NCBI GenBank assembly: GCA_012798135.1
Contig: JAAZNU010000030.1
Coordinates: forward strand, 1 to 64,000
Direction: 5' to 3'
Length of the DNA: 64,000 nucleotides
DNA from: Veillonellaceae bacterium
GTDB lineage: Bacteria > Bacillota_C > Negativicutes > UBA1444
A program made the translations under genes and the position numbers. A model generated the notes under the pieces. That model made no database searches, was not told the origin of the DNA, and saw nothing but the letters and a program-made list of their open reading frames with translations. Numbering within the stretch: position 1 is the stretch's first letter; the number at the start of each line of letters is the position of its first letter. Below are positions 62,385-64,000 of this stretch, one piece after another.

Positions 62385-64000
62385 ATGAAACTTACGTCCA
62401 AAATGATCGCGTACTTTTTGGTTGTAGTTTTGATCAGCTTTGTCGGGTTTGTTTATTCCATTTTTAAGGTAACCGGGATTCTGGATGACACCCGCAATAC
62501 GCAAAACGTCGAGATGCCCCGTTTCTACCAGACGACTGACATGACCGCCAATACGATGGCCAAAGTCGCCCAGGTCCGCGGGTATCTGCTGACCGGCAGC
62601 GACGTCTATTTGCAGGAGTACGACCGGTTGGCCAAAATCGATACGGAAACGGAAAAGGCCCTGTTAGCGATCATGCGGACGGACAAAGGGAAAAAACTGA
62701 CCGCCGAACTGCTCAAACTCGATACCGAATTTAACGAACTGGTGGAAAAGAAGCTGGTTCCGCTGAAAAAGGCCGGCAAAGACGCGGAAGCGCTGCAACT
62801 GAATCAGAGTGAAGTGGCGCCTGCCGCCAAAGTTCTGGGACAGAAGATGGAAGAATACAAGGTGTATCGCCAGGACTTCCTAAAGGGGGTTTTCGCCCGC
62901 ACGATCGATAACGCTACGGACACCCGGAATGCGGTGGTTTTGTCGATGATTCTGTCGGTATTGGTCGGAATCCTGATCGGTATTTTTGCCGCCCGCAGCA
63001 TCGTCCGGCCGGTGAAGACCATCGTGGCCTATCTGGAAGAAGTGGCCAACGGCAACCTCAGCGAGCGGAGCCACAACATCGCTACGCAGGATGAGATCCG
63101 GCAATTGGCCGATGAAGTCGTGAAGATGACCCATAATCTGCGCAATCTGATCCGGCAGATCAATTCGAACGCCGAACAGTTGGCCGCCTCCAGCGAAGAG
63201 CTGACGGCGAGCGCCGAGCAATCCGCGCAGGCCTCCAACCAGGTGGCGGTGTCCATGACCGAGGTGGCCGCAGGCGCCAATGCCCAACTGGCGTCCGCTA
63301 CGGATGCTTCCGCCGTCGTGGAGGAGATGTCGGCCGGGATCGAACAAATCGCCGCCAATGCCGGATTGGTCGCCGGACAGTCGGAACAGGCGCGGGAAAA
63401 GGCGAAGGATGGCGGGACAGCGGTCGACAAGGCGGTTCAGCAGATGTCCCGGATCGAGCAGACCGTGAACTCATCGGCGGCTGTCGTTGCCAAGTTGGGC
63501 GAACGGTCCAAGGAAATTGGCCAGATCGTCGACGCGATTGCCGGCATTGCCGGACAGACCAACCTGCTGGCGCTCAACGCGGCGATCGAGGCGGCCCGGG
63601 CCGGGGAGCAGGGGCGCGGCTTCGCGGTGGTCGCCGAAGAAGTCCGTAAGCTGGCGGAACAGTCGGAAGAAGCCGCCCAACGAATATCCGGCCTGATCGG
63701 CGAAATTCAGGCCGACACCGATATGGCGGTTGGCGCCATGAACAACGGAACCCGGGAAGTCAAAACCGGCGCCGAGGTAGTCAATGCGGCGGGAGCGTCG
63801 TTCCGGGAGATCGCCGATCTGGTGGCGGAAGTATCGGATCAGATCAAACAGATGTCGGCGGCCATCGAACAGATGGCGACCGGCAGCCAGCAGATCGTGG
63901 GATCGGTCAAGAAGATCGACGATTTGAGCAAAAAGTCCGCCGAGGAAGCCGAGAGCGTTTCGGCGGCTACGGAAGAGCAACTGGCGTCGATGGAGGAAAT
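62385..64000 (+). CDS. Methyl-accepting chemotaxis protein, truncated by the window end
   Basis: ATG 62385 follows GGAGGA. 538 residues are seen, and the frame is open at the edge. Membrane helix 9-29, an extracytoplasmic helical domain (about 35-185; [17 protein letters not shown]), membrane helix about 184-205 ([20 protein letters not shown]), HAMP, then the signalling domain with [20 protein letters not shown] and [16 protein letters not shown]. The sensor bundle is unlike that of the other two receptors (CHASE3-like helix arrangement). No gene for a kinase or methylase is nearby. Confidence 0.93.
   Translation, partial: MKLTSKMIAYFLVVVLISFVGFVYSIFKVTGILDDTRNTQNVEMPRFYQTTDMTANTMAKVAQVRGYLLTGSDVYLQEYDRLAKIDTETEKALLAIMRTDKGKKLTAELLKLDTEFNELVEKKLVPLKKAGKDAEALQLNQSEVAPAAKVLGQKMEEYKVYRQDFLKGVFARTIDNATDTRNAVVLSMILSVLVGILIGIFAARSIVRPVKTIVAYLEEVANGNLSERSHNIATQDEIRQLADEVVKMTHNLRNLIRQINSNAEQLAASSEELTASAEQSAQASNQVAVSMTEVAAGANAQLASATDASAVVEEMSAGIEQIAANAGLVAGQSEQAREKAKDGGTAVDKAVQQMSRIEQTVNSSAAVVAKLGERSKEIGQIVDAIAGIAGQTNLLALNAAIEAARAGEQGRGFAVVAEEVRKLAEQSEEAAQRISGLIGEIQADTDMAVGAMNNGTREVKTGAEVVNAAGASFREIADLVAEVSDQIKQMSAAIEQMATGSQQIVGSVKKIDDLSKKSAEEAESVSAATEEQLASMEE

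Noticed and set aside
1..64000. tRNA, rRNA, CRISPR arrays, IS elements
   Set aside because: I found no cloverleaf with a TTCGA arm, no regularly spaced repeats, no transposase frame. A proper search tool could still find weak cases.

Overview
The window looks like a chromosomal segment of an anaerobic, signal-rich, GC-moderate (mid-50s %) Firmicute. The Negativicutes/Sporomusaceae are my best guess. Grounds: AGGAGG-type ribosome sites, an scpA-scpB-rluB-aroA-cmk-plsC block of Firmicute type, DcuC and CstA carriers, many LysR and PAS-PucR regulators, and large numbers of chemoreceptors and c-di-GMP enzymes. The placement is inference; there is no rRNA or tRNA in the window.

Layout. 1-2135: small accessory genes, including a Bro-N (phage antirepressor-like) protein and hairpins, possibly a prophage remnant. 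2181-12233: metabolic and transport genes with local regulators: a DUF3089 hydrolase, a Cys-rich protein, a haloacetate dehalogenase-like hydrolase divergent from a LysR gene, a second LysR gene divergent from an M20 amidohydrolase-DcuC pair, and a MarR-MFS (Fsr-like) pair with twin operators. 12344-18016: a PAS-PucR regulator, a PAS-GGDEF-EAL protein and a chemoreceptor. 18202-22615: a siaB-siaC-siaA-like partner-switching operon ending in a GGDEF-HD-GYP protein. 22639-25754: an ABC-F ATPase divergent from a nucleoid-associated protein. 25786-30348: an ABC transporter-amidase operon behind a strong promoter and a leader with two terminators that resembles ANTAR antitermination targets. 30534-32876: a flavin-type oxidase and the NAD-salvage genes pncB-pncA. 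33062-48100: a large signalling island with a frameshifted hybrid kinase, a REC-kinase, a sigma-54 response regulator, a chemoreceptor behind a sigma-54-type promoter, a REC-HD-GYP protein, two PAS-PucR regulators (one with an internal stop) around a lipoyl-like mini-protein without lysine, and a GGDEF/degenerate-EAL protein. 48212-48855: a decayed MalT-like gene joined to a DUF2442 gene. 48993-55272: core genes (M50 protease, trpS, scpAB, rluB, aroA, cmk, plsC). 55427-62207: CstA, a MoxR-VWA pair, a lipoprotein, and a flavodoxin-like oxidoreductase with a TetR regulator and twin operators. 62385-64000: a third chemoreceptor, cut by the window edge.

How the parts work together. At least four proteins make or break c-di-GMP (14451, 21005, 40130, 46313) and three chemoreceptors share the window, so the segment is dominated by decisions on motility and surface life. 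The sia-like operon probably couples an extracellular signal (dCache-like sensor phosphatase) to c-di-GMP through phosphorylation of the SiaC partner. The 33062-41224 cluster reads as one cascade: kinases, then the sigma-54 activator, then a -24/-12 promoter, then chemoreceptor plus c-di-GMP phosphodiesterase. Three interrupted genes lie between 33 and 49 kb; they are either real decay or base-level sequence errors.
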